DNA of 64,000 nucleotides from NCBI RefSeq assembly GCF_025630775.1, contig NZ_JAOSZE010000030.1, positions 1-64,000 of the forward strand. Reading direction: 5' to 3'. The position numbers were made by a program, and so were the translations under genes. This DNA comes from Actinoplanes sp. KI2. GTDB lineage: Bacteria > Actinomycetota > Actinomycetes > Mycobacteriales > Micromonosporaceae. Under the pieces are notes generated by a model. The model was not told where the DNA came from. It saw only the letters and a program-made list of their open reading frames with translations, and made no database searches. Shown here in pieces: positions 41,303 through 49,298 of the stretch (position 1 is the stretch's first letter; every line of letters begins with the position of its first letter).

Positions 41303-42871
41303 TCAGGCGATGGGCACGTCCAGCCACGATTGGCTACCGAAAGTAATCGTGGAGTCGCTGGTATTGGCGTCCAGGTACAGCGGGTCCTTGGTGTCGACGA
41401 CCAGGGCGAGGCGGTGGCCGGCCGGAAGGTCGTACGCGGTGGCCTGCAGCGGCAGGTCGAGGGTGGCGGGAGAGGCCGGCCAGGTGGTCGGGGCATGCGA
41501 GAACAGCCTGCCGAAGCCGAGCGCATTCACGTCGTAGAGGTACGCGATGACCGTGCCCGCCGGCCGCGTGGAGCTCACCGGCGCGTGCAGGCGGGGCACT
41601 CCCCGGATCTTCCAGCCATCGGCCGGCGCGGCGCCGGACAGCCACACCCCGGCGTCGTGGCGCGACACCGCCGGCAGCCACGCGATCGGCGGGATGCCGG
41701 TCAGACCCTCGAGCCCGTTGGTCAGCAGGGCCGTCCCGCCGTCGGCGACGGTGTCGTCGCCGGCCTGGATCGGCCAGGTCCACGTGCTACCCGCCGACGC
41801 CTGGCCCAGACCGCCGGTGGCCCGCCAGCCGTGCGGCACGCCGAGCGGGTCGCGGTCGACGTGCTCGGTCACGTGCGCCCAGTCGGGGTAGTACTCGACC
41901 GCGTCGGAGTTGTGCGGGCGGAGCACGACGCCGGGTTCCGCGCCGGCACCGGTGTCGATGCCGCGCAGGTACTGGTCGAACCAGAGCCGCACGCTGGTCC
42001 ACACGTGGTTCTGGATGCCGGTCAGGCCGGGAAGCTCCACGGTGGCGTGGTCGCCGGGCGCGAGTTCGAGGCGTTTCGGCGTGCGCAGCGCGGTGTAGAA
42101 GTCGATCATCTGGTTGGCCGGGAAGACGCTGTCGCCGAAGCTGTGCGCGATGAGGACCGCCGGGTTGTTGCGGTTGATCGCGTCCATCGAGTATCGGACG
42201 GACCGTTCCCGCGCCCACTGCTCGCGGCCCTCGACGTTGCGGTTGGCCCAGTAGTCGGCCAGGATCCGGTTCATCTCCGGCGACGGGCGCCCGAGGAGCC
42301 GGCCCGTGGTCTGCAGGAACCACGCCGACTGTGCCCGGCGGGTGTTCTCGCCGGTCATCGAGGCGACCAGGTCGGCCCATCCGCTGAGCGAGCCCACCGC
42401 GCGGATCCGCGGGTCGTGCGCGGCGGCGAGCAGGCTGATCCCGCCGCCGTAGGACATTCCGACGATGCCGATCCGCTGCGGATCGACGCGGGTGTGCGCG
42501 ATGAGCCAGTCGACCGCGGTCGATGCGTCCGCGACGTCCTTCGGGCCGGCCACGTCGATCGTGCCGCCGGAGAGCCAGAACCCGCGCGTGGTGTACGACA
42601 GGACGACGTACCCGGCCTCGGCGAACTGCTTCTCCTGCGCGAGGTACTGGAGGTCGTTGAGCGCCCAGCTGGCCACGAACACGATGCCGGGATGGGTGCC
42701 CGGGGTGGCCGGCTCGATCACGTTGGATTTGAGCGCCACCCCATCGGCGGCGGTGATGTCGTTGAAGCGGAAACCGGTGGTCGGCCCGTCGGCGGCGCGC
42801 GCCGCAGCCGGGGCGACCGCCACCACCAAGGACGTCAAGAGCAGCGAGAGTACGACTACAAGACGGCGCAT
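41303..42871 (-). CDS. Secreted alpha/beta hydrolase of the CocE/X-Pro dipeptidyl-peptidase type
   Basis: This 522-residue protein has a signal peptide (about 1-27; MRRLVVVLSLLLTSLVVAV, AAARA). The hydrolase core has nucleophile elbow GMSYGG with Ser140. Asp and His candidates lie in SFGDSVFPANQ and PGDHATVEL, and a C-terminal jelly-roll-like domain follows (about 310-522). CocE/NonD and S15 enzymes cleave esters or X-Pro peptides. ATG 42871 is the start. A perfect 7-bp-arm palindrome (42894-42909) lies about 23 bp upstream. The gene is preceded by the Hsp70 gene on the same strand, 112 bp away, and is probably a separate unit controlled by the palindrome. Confidence 0.82.
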   Translation of the reverse strand: MRRLVVVLSLLLTSLVVAVAPAAARAADGPTTGFRFNDITAADGVALKSNVIEPATPGTHPGIVFVASWALNDLQYLAQEKQFAEAGYVVLSYTTRGFWLSGGTIDVAGPKDVADASTAVDWLIAHTRVDPQRIGIVGMSYGGGISLLAAAHDPRIRAVGSLSGWADLVASMTGENTRRAQSAWFLQTTGRLLGRPSPEMNRILADYWANRNVEGREQWARERSVRYSMDAINRNNPAVLIAHSFGDSVFPANQMIDFYTALRTPKRLELAPGDHATVELPGLTGIQNHVWTSVRLWFDQYLRGIDTGAGAEPGVVLRPHNSDAVEYYPDWAHVTEHVDRDPLGVPHGWRATGGLGQASAGSTWTWPIQAGDDTVADGGTALLTNGLEGLTGIPPIAWLPAVSRHDAGVWLSGAAPADGWKIRGVPRLHAPVSSTRPAGTVIAYLYDVNALGFGRLFSHAPTTWPASPATLDLPLQATAYDLPAGHRLALVVDTKDPLYLDANTSDSTITFGSQSWLDVPIA

Positions 42872-42893
42872 CGACGATTCCCGTTCCCCTAAA

Positions 42894-42909
42894 GTTACCG
42901 GACGGTAAC
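42894..42909. promoter_or_regulatory. Palindrome GTTACCG-GA-CGGTAAC, candidate operator
   Basis: Perfect 7-bp arms with a 2-bp centre lie 23 bp upstream of the secreted hydrolase start. The sequence fits TetR- or GntR-type operators. No such regulator is next to it, so the controlling protein is encoded elsewhere. Confidence 0.55.
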
Positions 42910-42983
42910 AGGGTTCGGTAGGCTATCGACATATGGCTATGGCGAGACCACAAAGTACGCAAATGATGAACAAATAGGAGAAA

Positions 42984-44948
42984 TCAGTAGCGTTGGATGG
43001 GGATGCAGTTGCCCGTGTGGTAACTGCCGTCGTAAGCCTTCGCGAGCCCGTGCCCGCTGTCGGCGATGCGGGCACACACCTTCTCGGCGTCGCCGATGGC
43101 CTGGAAGTCGGGGTCCGAGGTCTTGCGCACCGAAGGCTGCTGGTCCTCGAAGTAGTACTTGCTGTGTTTGACGACCTGGCTGCCCATTGTCGACTCGTCC
43201 GGGCTGGCGCCGTCGCCTCCGTAGATGTGCAGGTGGAAGCCGTTCTTGATGTCCGGGCGACTGCCGTGCCACTCCGCCTGGTACCAGACGGTGAACGTGT
43301 TGCCGTGCAGGGTGGCCTTGGTCAGGCAGACCCAGCGGGCGCTCATCTTCATCTCGGCGGTGCACTTCTCGTCCGCGGCGAAGGCTGCGGCCCGCTGAGC
43401 GACGGGAGCAGATGACGGGACCGCCGCCGCGGCCGTCACCTTCGGGCCGCGCGGCCGGGTCAGCGCCCAGGCGGTGCCGCCGGTAGCCAGCACCAGAACG
43501 GCGGCCGCCGCGGCGGCGAGTGCCGTGACCCGTCGACGGGCCGGCTTCGCGGGCTGCGCCGGTGGCCATGCGGGCGGCGCGGCGACCGGGTCGGCCCCCA
43601 TCGCCGGGCCGACCGGGGCGCGGCCCGCGAAACCGGCCGCCGGCACCAAGGGCCGCCTCGGGAGCGTGGGGCCGGCGGCGAGCGCCGCACCGGTCGTCGG
43701 CGTCTGGCCGACCGATTGGGCAAGCACGGGGACCTCGCCGGTCGACTCGGACAGCGCCTCAGCAGAGGCCGGCGTCCTCGCGACCTCCGGGAGCCGCGCG
43801 ACCACCGTGCTCGCCGCGACCTCCGGGAGCGGCGAGGCCGCCGGGCTCGCCGCGACGTCCGTGAGCGTGGGGGCGGCCGGGCTCGCCGATGCCGGAGCGG
43901 TCCCGGTGATCGCGCTGCCCGCCTGCCAGGCCGCGCCGAGCGCGACCGCGTGGTCGGGACTGGCGTTGACCTGGACCGGGCGGCCCAACCCGGAGCTGAC
44001 CATCTGCGCGACGATCGGCATCCGCGAGGAGCCACCCACCAGCAGCACCGACCCCAACGACTGCGGCGTGTACCCGGCGGAGCGGACCGTCCGGCGCAAG
44101 GCCTCGATCGAATCCGCCAGCAGCGGTCGGACCAGCGCCTCCAGCTCGGCTCGAGTCAGCCGGACCTCCCCGCCCGCGCCCGACAGCGGCACCGGGATCA
44201 CCGCGTCCGTGTCGGCGGAGAGCGCCTCCTTGGCCTGGACGCACTCGGCGCGCAACCGCGCGGCGGCGGGTTCGTTCGGGTCGAGCGCGCCGCCGGCCGA
44301 CGCGGTGACGTGGGCGAAGATCGCGTCGTCGAGCTCGATGCCGCCGAGGCGCTCGTTCGCCTCCGGCTCACCGGTCAGGTCGAAGCCGTCCGAGGTCTTG
44401 CGCAGCACCGCCGCCTCGAAGATCCCGCCGCCCAGGTCGTAGACGGCCACCACCGCACCCGGTCCCAGCCGCTTCTGCTGAGCGTGGAAGCACGCCGCCG
44501 CCTGCGGCTCGGTGCTGAACCGGACCGGACCGTCGAGGTCGGCGAGACGGACCACCTGGTGCAGCAGATCCATCTTGTACGGTCCCCAGGCCGCCGGATG
44601 CGTGATGCAGACCGACGCCGGCGGGCCGCCTTCGCGGGCGGACACCAGGTCAAGCACCGACCGCAGCAGCCGGGCGGTCAGCGCCGTGGCCGAGTACGGT
44701 GCGCCGCCCAGCAGGATCGGGGCGGTGTCGCCCAGACGCCGCTTGAGCTGCCGGACGACCCGGTCCGGCTCGCTGAGCCCGCGGCGGCTCGCGGCCTCCC
44801 CGGTCAGGATCTCACCGTCGGTACGCAGGAACACGGCCGACGGGATCGCCGCCGATCGACTGCCCAGGGAGACCATCTCCACACGACCGTCCCGCCAGAC
44901 TGCGGCGGAGGTGTACGTGGTTCCGAGGTCGATACCGACTGCATACAT
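42984..44948 (-). CDS. Membrane-anchored Hsp70-like protein with extracytoplasmic domain
   Basis: This 654-residue protein has an N-terminal Hsp70 ATPase domain (about 1-345) with DLGTTYTS (7-14), YDLGGGIFE and VLLVGGSSRMP. The peptide-binding domain of DnaK is absent. A long Ala/Pro/Ser-rich linker (about 350-470) leads to a transmembrane helix at about 474-496 (ALAAAAAAVLVLATGGTAWAL). A 158-residue C-terminal domain with four Cys residues follows, with motifs such as FTVWYQAEWHGSRPDIKNG, and probably lies outside the cell. The layout suggests a sensor that couples an outside signal to a cytosolic nucleotide switch. No partner is evident; the next gene upstream on the same strand, hxlR, is 102 bp away. 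Confidence 0.82.
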   Translation of the reverse strand: MYAVGIDLGTTYTSAAVWRDGRVEMVSLGSRSAAIPSAVFLRTDGEILTGEAASRRGLSEPDRVVRQLKRRLGDTAPILLGGAPYSATALTARLLRSVLDLVSAREGGPPASVCITHPAAWGPYKMDLLHQVVRLADLDGPVRFSTEPQAAACFHAQQKRLGPGAVVAVYDLGGGIFEAAVLRKTSDGFDLTGEPEANERLGGIELDDAIFAHVTASAGGALDPNEPAAARLRAECVQAKEALSADTDAVIPVPLSGAGGEVRLTRAELEALVRPLLADSIEALRRTVRSAGYTPQSLGSVLLVGGSSRMPIVAQMVSSGLGRPVQVNASPDHAVALGAAWQAGSAITGTAPASASPAAPTLTDVAASPAASPLPEVAASTVVARLPEVARTPASAEALSESTGEVPVLAQSVGQTPTTGAALAAGPTLPRRPLVPAAGFAGRAPVGPAMGADPVAAPPAWPPAQPAKPARRRVTALAAAAAAVLVLATGGTAWALTRPRGPKVTAAAAVPSSAPVAQRAAAFAADEKCTAEMKMSARWVCLTKATLHGNTFTVWYQAEWHGSRPDIKNGFHLHIYGGDGASPDESTMGSQVVKHSKYYFEDQQPSVRKTSDPDFQAIGDAEKVCARIADSGHGLAKAYDGSYHTGNCIPIQRY

Positions 44949-45050
44949 CGCAAGCGCTCCCGAAGTCGACGAGTTGATCGGTGGGCGTCAAAGCACCAGT
45001 CAGCCCGTATGAGGAACGCCAACCCCGGCGCCGGGGTTCAGAAGCGAGCC

Positions 45051-45449
45051 TTACGACCCCGCGTCGAATCGGGCGCGAGCCTGAAAGACGCGGTCCATGT
45101 GGGTCTCTGCCCAGGTCTTGATCGCGAGCATCACCGGGAGCAGCTCGCGGCCGAGCGGGGTGAGCTCGTAATCGACCCGGACCGGCACCGACGCGGTCAC
45201 GGCGCGCGAGAGCAGACCGTCGCGTTCCAGCGTGCGCAGCGTCTGGGTGAGCATTTTCTGGCTGACGCCGGCGATGCGCCGGGCGAGCTCGCTGTGCCGG
45301 TGCGGACCGTCGGCGAGGGCCGCGATCACCAGCGCCGCCCATTTGTCGGTGAGCGTGCTCAGCAGTTCCCGGGTCGGGCAGCCCGCCAGGAACGCGTCGT
45401 AGTCGCGTTTGGCCTGCTCGCGGCGTTGTCCAGCAGTCGTCGTCACCAT
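45051..45449 (-). CDS. HxlR-family transcriptional regulator
   Basis: This 132-residue winged-helix protein has the HxlR (DUF24) pattern: CPTRELLSTLTDKWAALVIAAL, then RHSELARRIAGVSQKMLTQTLRTLERDGL, then YELTPLGREL. A Cys at residue 24 is in the usual redox-sensing position. It is divergent from a quinone oxidoreductase-type gene with about 108 bp between them. Two GGTGCC/GGCACC inverted repeats in the gap are likely its operators. HxlR proteins often respond to quinones or aldehydes and control adjacent reductases. Confidence 0.88.
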   Translation of the reverse strand: MVTTTAGQRREQAKRDYDAFLAGCPTRELLSTLTDKWAALVIAALADGPHRHSELARRIAGVSQKMLTQTLRTLERDGLLSRAVTASVPVRVDYELTPLGRELLPVMLAIKTWAETHMDRVFQARARFDAGS

Positions 45450-45464
45450 CTGCCACCCCTCGCT

Positions 45465-45516
45465 GGTGCCTTAGGCACTTCCAGGTACCTACTTTCTCAC
45501 GGTGCCCAAGGGCACC
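45465..45516. promoter_or_regulatory. Paired GGTGCC/GGCACC repeats, candidate HxlR operators
   Basis: GTGCC-TTA-GGCAC (45466-45478) and GGTGCCC-AA-GGGCACC (45501-45516) lie in the hxlR/oxidoreductase gap, with AGGTACCT (45483-45490) between them. Repeated palindromes in a divergent HxlR promoter are typical of autoregulation. Confidence 0.5.
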
Positions 45517-45557
45517 TACGGTGAACGAGCTCATGACGTTCAGCGGAGGGTACGGCG

Positions 45558-46472
45558 ATGCGCGCAGTCAGCTATGCACAGTTCGGCGGGCCGGAGGTCT
45601 TGCAGGTGACGGACCTGCCGGTGCCGCAGCCGGGTCCGGGTCAGGTGCGGGTACGGGTGGCCGCGTCCGCCGTACACCCGGTTGATCTCATGATTCGCGC
45701 CGGTCGGTTCCCGGCGCCCCTACCGGCCGATCTGCCGTACGTCCCCGGGTGGGACGTGGTCGGCACGGTCGACGCGGTGGGACCCTCCGTCGCGGAGCTC
45801 ACGGTGAACGACGAGGTGATCGGCTTCTCGCCCTGGCTGCGCACCGCCGTCGGCGCCCACGCGGAGTACGTGGTCCTCGAGGCCGGATGGCTGACCGCCG
45901 TGCCCGCCGGCATTCCCGCCGAAGAGGCCGCGCCGCTGCCGACCAACGGCCTCACCGCCGCGCAGTCCCTCGACCTGCTCGCGCTCCCGGCCGGCTCGTC
46001 CGTGCTCGTCACCGGCGCCGCGGGCCAGGTCGGCGGGTTCACCCTGGCGCTGGCCCGGGTCGCCGGCCTGCACGCCACCGGGCTGGCGGGCCCCGGCGAC
46101 CGAGAGTTCGTCGAGTCGCAGGGCGCGGCGTTCGTGCCCCGCTCGGACGGTCCGATCCCGGTGGCGGCCGGCGGCTTCGACGCGGTCGTCGACCTCGCGG
46201 TGCTCGGCCCGTCGCTGATGGACCTGGTCCGGGACGGCGGCGGGTACGTGGCCGCCTCTCCCCCGCTGCGCCCGGAGCCGACGAGGGGGATCCGGACGTT
46301 CGCGCTGAGCGTGGAGCCCGACGGCGCCCGGCTGGCCGAGCTGGTGAAACTGGCGGAGAGCGGCGAGATCCCGCTGCGGGTCGCCGGCGTCCACTCGTTC
46401 ACCGACTCGGCGGCGGCCCACAACCGGCTGGCCCAGGGCGGAGTCCGCGGCGGCGTAGTGATCGTTCCGTAG
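45558..46472 (+). CDS. Quinone oxidoreductase-type MDR (zinc-free alcohol dehydrogenase family)
   Basis: This 304-residue medium-chain reductase has the catalytic-domain start FGGPEVLQVTDLPVPQPGPGQV and the NADP-binding motif VTGAAGQVGG (about 155-164). Zinc ligands are absent, as in quinone oxidoreductases. It probably reduces quinones or activated alkenes with NADPH. It is controlled from the shared promoter with hxlR and starts from ATG 45558. The next gene (DJ-1-SnoaL) is convergent and ends 3 bp away. Confidence 0.85.
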   Translation: MRAVSYAQFGGPEVLQVTDLPVPQPGPGQVRVRVAASAVHPVDLMIRAGRFPAPLPADLPYVPGWDVVGTVDAVGPSVAELTVNDEVIGFSPWLRTAVGAHAEYVVLEAGWLTAVPAGIPAEEAAPLPTNGLTAAQSLDLLALPAGSSVLVTGAAGQVGGFTLALARVAGLHATGLAGPGDREFVESQGAAFVPRSDGPIPVAAGGFDAVVDLAVLGPSLMDLVRDGGGYVAASPPLRPEPTRGIRTFALSVEPDGARLAELVKLAESGEIPLRVAGVHSFTDSAAAHNRLAQGGVRGGVVIVP

Positions 46473-46475
46473 TGC

Positions 46476-47504
46476 CTACGTCGCGGATCGGCTCAGCCAG
46501 TACGCCCGGAACTCGGTGAACCGGCCGTCGGCCACCGCGACCACGTTGGTGCCGTGCATGTGGACCGGTTCTCCCGCCGGGTTCCGGCCCTCGGCCCGCC
46601 ACTCCAGCGCGGCACGCGGTCCGGCGGGGAAATCGCCGACCAGGTCCACTCGCAACTCGGGCAGCGCGGCCAGATTCGCCGCGTAGTACGGCCGGATCGC
46701 GTCCCGGCCGCGCAGCTCCCGGCCGTCCGGCGCGACGAACCGGGCGTCCTCGGCGAAATGGTCGAGGATGGCGTCGAGATCGCGCCGGCCCTCGGCCCCG
46801 AAGTACGAGGCGGTGACCTGAGCGGGCGTGGCGGCAAGGGCGTGCAGCATCGCGGCCGCGACCCCGGCGGCGCTGGCGGGGTTCTGCCCGGTGACGAGCC
46901 GGCCGTCGCGCACCACCCACGGCTGGAAGTCGGGGGCGCCGGTGTGCCGCGCGCCCCGCTCGATCAGCCGCGTCTGCAGCGGGAACGGCACGACGTCGGT
47001 CAGCCCCACCGCCCGCTCCTCGCTGTCGGTGAACGCCGCCACGTCCCTGCCGGCGACGAGGAGCGAGCCGTCGGACAGCCGTAGGTCGACCAGGGCCGCC
47101 GGGCCGTGGCAGACCGCGCCGACGACGCCGCCCCGCTCGTACACGGTGCGCCCGAGCGTGGCGAGCGCGGCCGAACCGGGGAAGTCCCACATCGTGCCGT
47201 GGCCGCCCGCGTAGAGGATGGCGGCGTAGTCGGCGCCGTCGACCTCGTCGGGGGTCGGCGTCGCGGCGAGCTGGGCGGCGATGTGCGGGTCGTCGAGGAA
47301 CGCCGCCTGCACCGGGTCGGCGCGGTCCTCGCCGTCGCGCGGTGGCTCGCCGCCCCGCACCGAGACGAGGTCGACGGCGTACCCGGCGTCGGTGAACACC
47401 CGCCACGGGTGGGCGGCCTCGGCGACGTAGAAGCCGGTGGCGCGGCCGCTCGCGCCGAGCTCGGCGTGGCTGGTCAGCGCGATGAGGATCTTGCCGGTGT
47501 GCAT
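46476..47504 (-). CDS. DJ-1/PfpI-like protein fused to a SnoaL domain
   Basis: This 342-residue protein has an N-terminal DJ-1/PfpI domain (about 1-225) of the Hsp31/glyoxalase-III type, with Cys132-His133 in GAVCHGPAAL and the AGGHG loop. A C-terminal SnoaL-like domain follows (about 228-342; ASYFGAEGRRDLDAILDHF onward). The first could act on 2-oxoaldehydes or as a protein deglycase; the second is a small cone-shaped binding fold. ATG 47504 is the start. The gene is divergent from the LysR gene with about 104 bp between them, so the LysR protein probably controls it. The fusion suggests combined detoxification, which is not shown. Confidence 0.83.
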   Translation of the reverse strand: MHTGKILIALTSHAELGASGRATGFYVAEAAHPWRVFTDAGYAVDLVSVRGGEPPRDGEDRADPVQAAFLDDPHIAAQLAATPTPDEVDGADYAAILYAGGHGTMWDFPGSAALATLGRTVYERGGVVGAVCHGPAALVDLRLSDGSLLVAGRDVAAFTDSEERAVGLTDVVPFPLQTRLIERGARHTGAPDFQPWVVRDGRLVTGQNPASAAGVAAAMLHALAATPAQVTASYFGAEGRRDLDAILDHFAEDARFVAPDGRELRGRDAIRPYYAANLAALPELRVDLVGDFPAGPRAALEWRAEGRNPAGEPVHMHGTNVVAVADGRFTEFRAYWLSRSAT

Positions 47505-47588
47505 CGGGTTCCCTTCGGTGTACGGGCGTTGCCGAAGCCAAGGTTGGCGCTGCGGACGCCGATCACACAAATGAAGATCTTTACCGCT

Positions 47589-47608
47589 GCCATCAGTATG
47601 GTGATGGC
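47589..47608. promoter_or_regulatory. Inverted repeat GCCATCA-N6-TGATGGC at the LysR start
   Basis: Seven-base perfect arms (47589-47595 and 47602-47608) end on the base before the LysR ATG. Position and symmetry fit autorepression. A T-N11-A site was not confidently found. Confidence 0.4.
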
Positions 47609-48508
47609 ATGGTCTCGCTCGACCTGCTGCGCACCTTCCTCGCCGTGTACCGGGAGGGCTCCCTCACCCGGGCCGCGCGCCGGCTCGGGCTGTCCCAGCC
47701 GGCGGTCACGATCCAGCTGCGCCTGCTGGAGGAGCGGCTGGGCCGGCCGCTGTTCACCCGGTTGCCCCGGGGCGTGGCGCCGACCCCGGCCGCCGACCTG
47801 CTGGCCCGCCGGATCGCCGACCCGCTCGACCAGCTCGCCGCGTTCGCCGCCGCCGGCCTCGACGAGCCGGCCGACTCGTTCGGCGGGATCGTGCACCTCG
47901 GCGCGCCGGTCGAGCTCGTCACGGCCCGGGTGCTGCCCGCCCTCGCCGACCTGGTCGGCCGGGGCCTGGAGCTACGGGTCACCATCGGCGTCTCCGACGA
48001 GCTGCTGCAGGGCCTGCGCTCGGGCGCGCTCGACCTGGCGGTGCTGACCGCCCGCCCGCGCCGTCGCGGCCTGCGCGCCGAGCCGCTGCTGGACGAGGAG
48101 TTCGCGCTGGTCGCCGCGGAGCCGTGGACGACTCGCCTGGCCGGTGCCGACGACCTCGCGGCGGCGCTCGCGGCGGCGCCGCTCATCGCGTACGCCGAGG
48201 AGCTGCCGATCGTCCGGCGGTACTGGCAGAGCGTCTTCGAGGTCCGCCCGGCGCTCCAGGCGGCCCTGGTGGTGCCCAACCTGCACGCCGTGCTCGCCGC
48301 GGTCCGCGCCGGTGCCGGGTACAGCGTGCTGCCCACCTACCTGTGCGCCGACGACCTGGCCGCGAACCGGCTGACCGTCCTGCACGAGCCCCCGGTCCCA
48401 CCGCTGAACACGCTGTTCTTGGCCAGCCGCGCCGACACCGCACTGACCGGCGCGGTCAATGCCGTACGGGAACGACTCCTGACCCGGCTGGTTGACTGGC
48501 CCGCATGA
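47609..48508 (+). CDS. LysR-family transcriptional regulator
   Basis: This 299-residue LysR protein has an N-terminal winged helix (about 1-60; LLRTFLAVYREGSLTRAARRLGLSQPAVTIQLRLLEERLG) and the usual effector-binding domain (about 88-290). It is divergent from the DJ-1-SnoaL gene and likely controls it. No RBS is clear at ATG 47609; a leaderless mRNA is possible. The 3' end overlaps the nucleotidyltransferase start by 4 bp. Confidence 0.88.
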   Translation: MVSLDLLRTFLAVYREGSLTRAARRLGLSQPAVTIQLRLLEERLGRPLFTRLPRGVAPTPAADLLARRIADPLDQLAAFAAAGLDEPADSFGGIVHLGAPVELVTARVLPALADLVGRGLELRVTIGVSDELLQGLRSGALDLAVLTARPRRRGLRAEPLLDEEFALVAAEPWTTRLAGADDLAAALAAAPLIAYAEELPIVRRYWQSVFEVRPALQAALVVPNLHAVLAAVRAGAGYSVLPTYLCADDLAANRLTVLHEPPVPPLNTLFLASRADTALTGAVNAVRERLLTRLVDWPA

Positions 48509-49104
48509 TCGGTCGCCTGGCCCTGGACGAACAACTCGTCGCGCTCGAGTCCGCGCTGTCGCGCAACAGCATCCTGCTGGAGGTCCTGAACCGCGCCGCC
48601 GGCCTCGAGCTGCCGGACTGGTACCTGACCGCCGGCTGCCTGGTCCAGACCGTGTGGAACGTGGTCACGAACCGGCCGGCCACCAGCGGCATCAAGGACT
48701 ACGACCTGTTCTACTTCGACCGCGGCGACCTCTCCTGGACCGCCGAGGACCGGGTGATCGAGGCCGCCCGGCAGGCCTTTGCGGACCTTCCCGCCGAGGT
48801 CGAGGTCCGTAACGAGGCGCGGGTTCATCTCTGGTACGAGCAGAAGTTCGGCACCGCCTGCCCGCCGTACGACTCCACCGAGGCGGCGATCGACTCGTTC
48901 GCGGCCACGACCTGCTGCCTCGGCGTACGCCTGGAAGCGGGCGGACGGTGGCGCATCTACGCGCCGCACGGCCTTGCCGACGTGTTCAACCTCGTCGTAC
49001 GGCCGAATCCGGTGCTCGCCCCGAAAGCCGTCTACGAGGCCAAGACCGCCCGCTGGCGCCGGCAGTGGCCCGAGCTCACGGTGATGAAATGGCCCGAGGC
49101 GTGA
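48505..49104 (+). CDS. Nucleotidyltransferase family protein (NTP_transf_6-like)
   Basis: This 199-residue protein resembles the nucleotidyltransferase-like family: WYLTAGCLVQTVWN, then IKDYDLFYFD with the acidic pair, then RVHLWYEQKFG. Start ATG 48505 overlaps the LysR stop (ATGA). It may transfer a nucleotide or act as a toxin-antitoxin-like enzyme, but no partner gene is seen. The TGA stop at 49102 is followed in frame by a further 62 codons encoding an LPITG sorting signal. Read-through would fuse the two, but the sequences look unrelated. Confidence 0.8.
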   Translation: MIGRLALDEQLVALESALSRNSILLEVLNRAAGLELPDWYLTAGCLVQTVWNVVTNRPATSGIKDYDLFYFDRGDLSWTAEDRVIEAARQAFADLPAEVEVRNEARVHLWYEQKFGTACPPYDSTEAAIDSFAATTCCLGVRLEAGGRWRIYAPHGLADVFNLVVRPNPVLAPKAVYEAKTARWRRQWPELTVMKWPEA

Positions 49105-49293
49105 AGCGGCGCCATCGCGACCCGGGCTGCCGCGCCCGGCTCGAGCGGCGGCACGGGCGGCTCCGACGGCCCCGGCCTCCCGATCACCGGCGCCCCGACC
49201 GTCCTGATCGCGGCAGCCGGCGGCGCGCTGGTCCTGCTCGGCATAGCCTTCGCGGTTGCCGGCCGCCTGCGCCGCCGCCCCTCCCAGGGCTGA
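49105..49293 (+). pseudogene. Orphan LPXTG cell-wall sorting signal (relic of a surface protein)
   Basis: Reading in the frame of the preceding gene after its TGA, 62 codons encode a Gly/Ser-rich spacer, then LPITG (49177-49191), a hydrophobic helix (APTVLIAAAGGALVLLGIAF) and a basic tail RLRRRPSQG before TGA at 49291-49293. This is a complete class of C-terminal sorting signal for sortase. No ATG, GTG or TTG start was found in frame after the TGA. The rest of the surface protein is missing, so this is probably the 3' end of a deleted gene. Read-through from the nucleotidyltransferase is the alternative. No sortase lies in the window. Confidence 0.7.
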
Positions 49294-49298
49294 GCCGT

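Noticed and set aside
49105..49293. TGA read-through making a nucleotidyltransferase-LPXTG fusion
   Set aside because: Nothing near the TGA suggests programmed read-through or selenocysteine insertion, and a cytosolic enzyme without signal peptide would not reach sortase. A gene relic is simpler.
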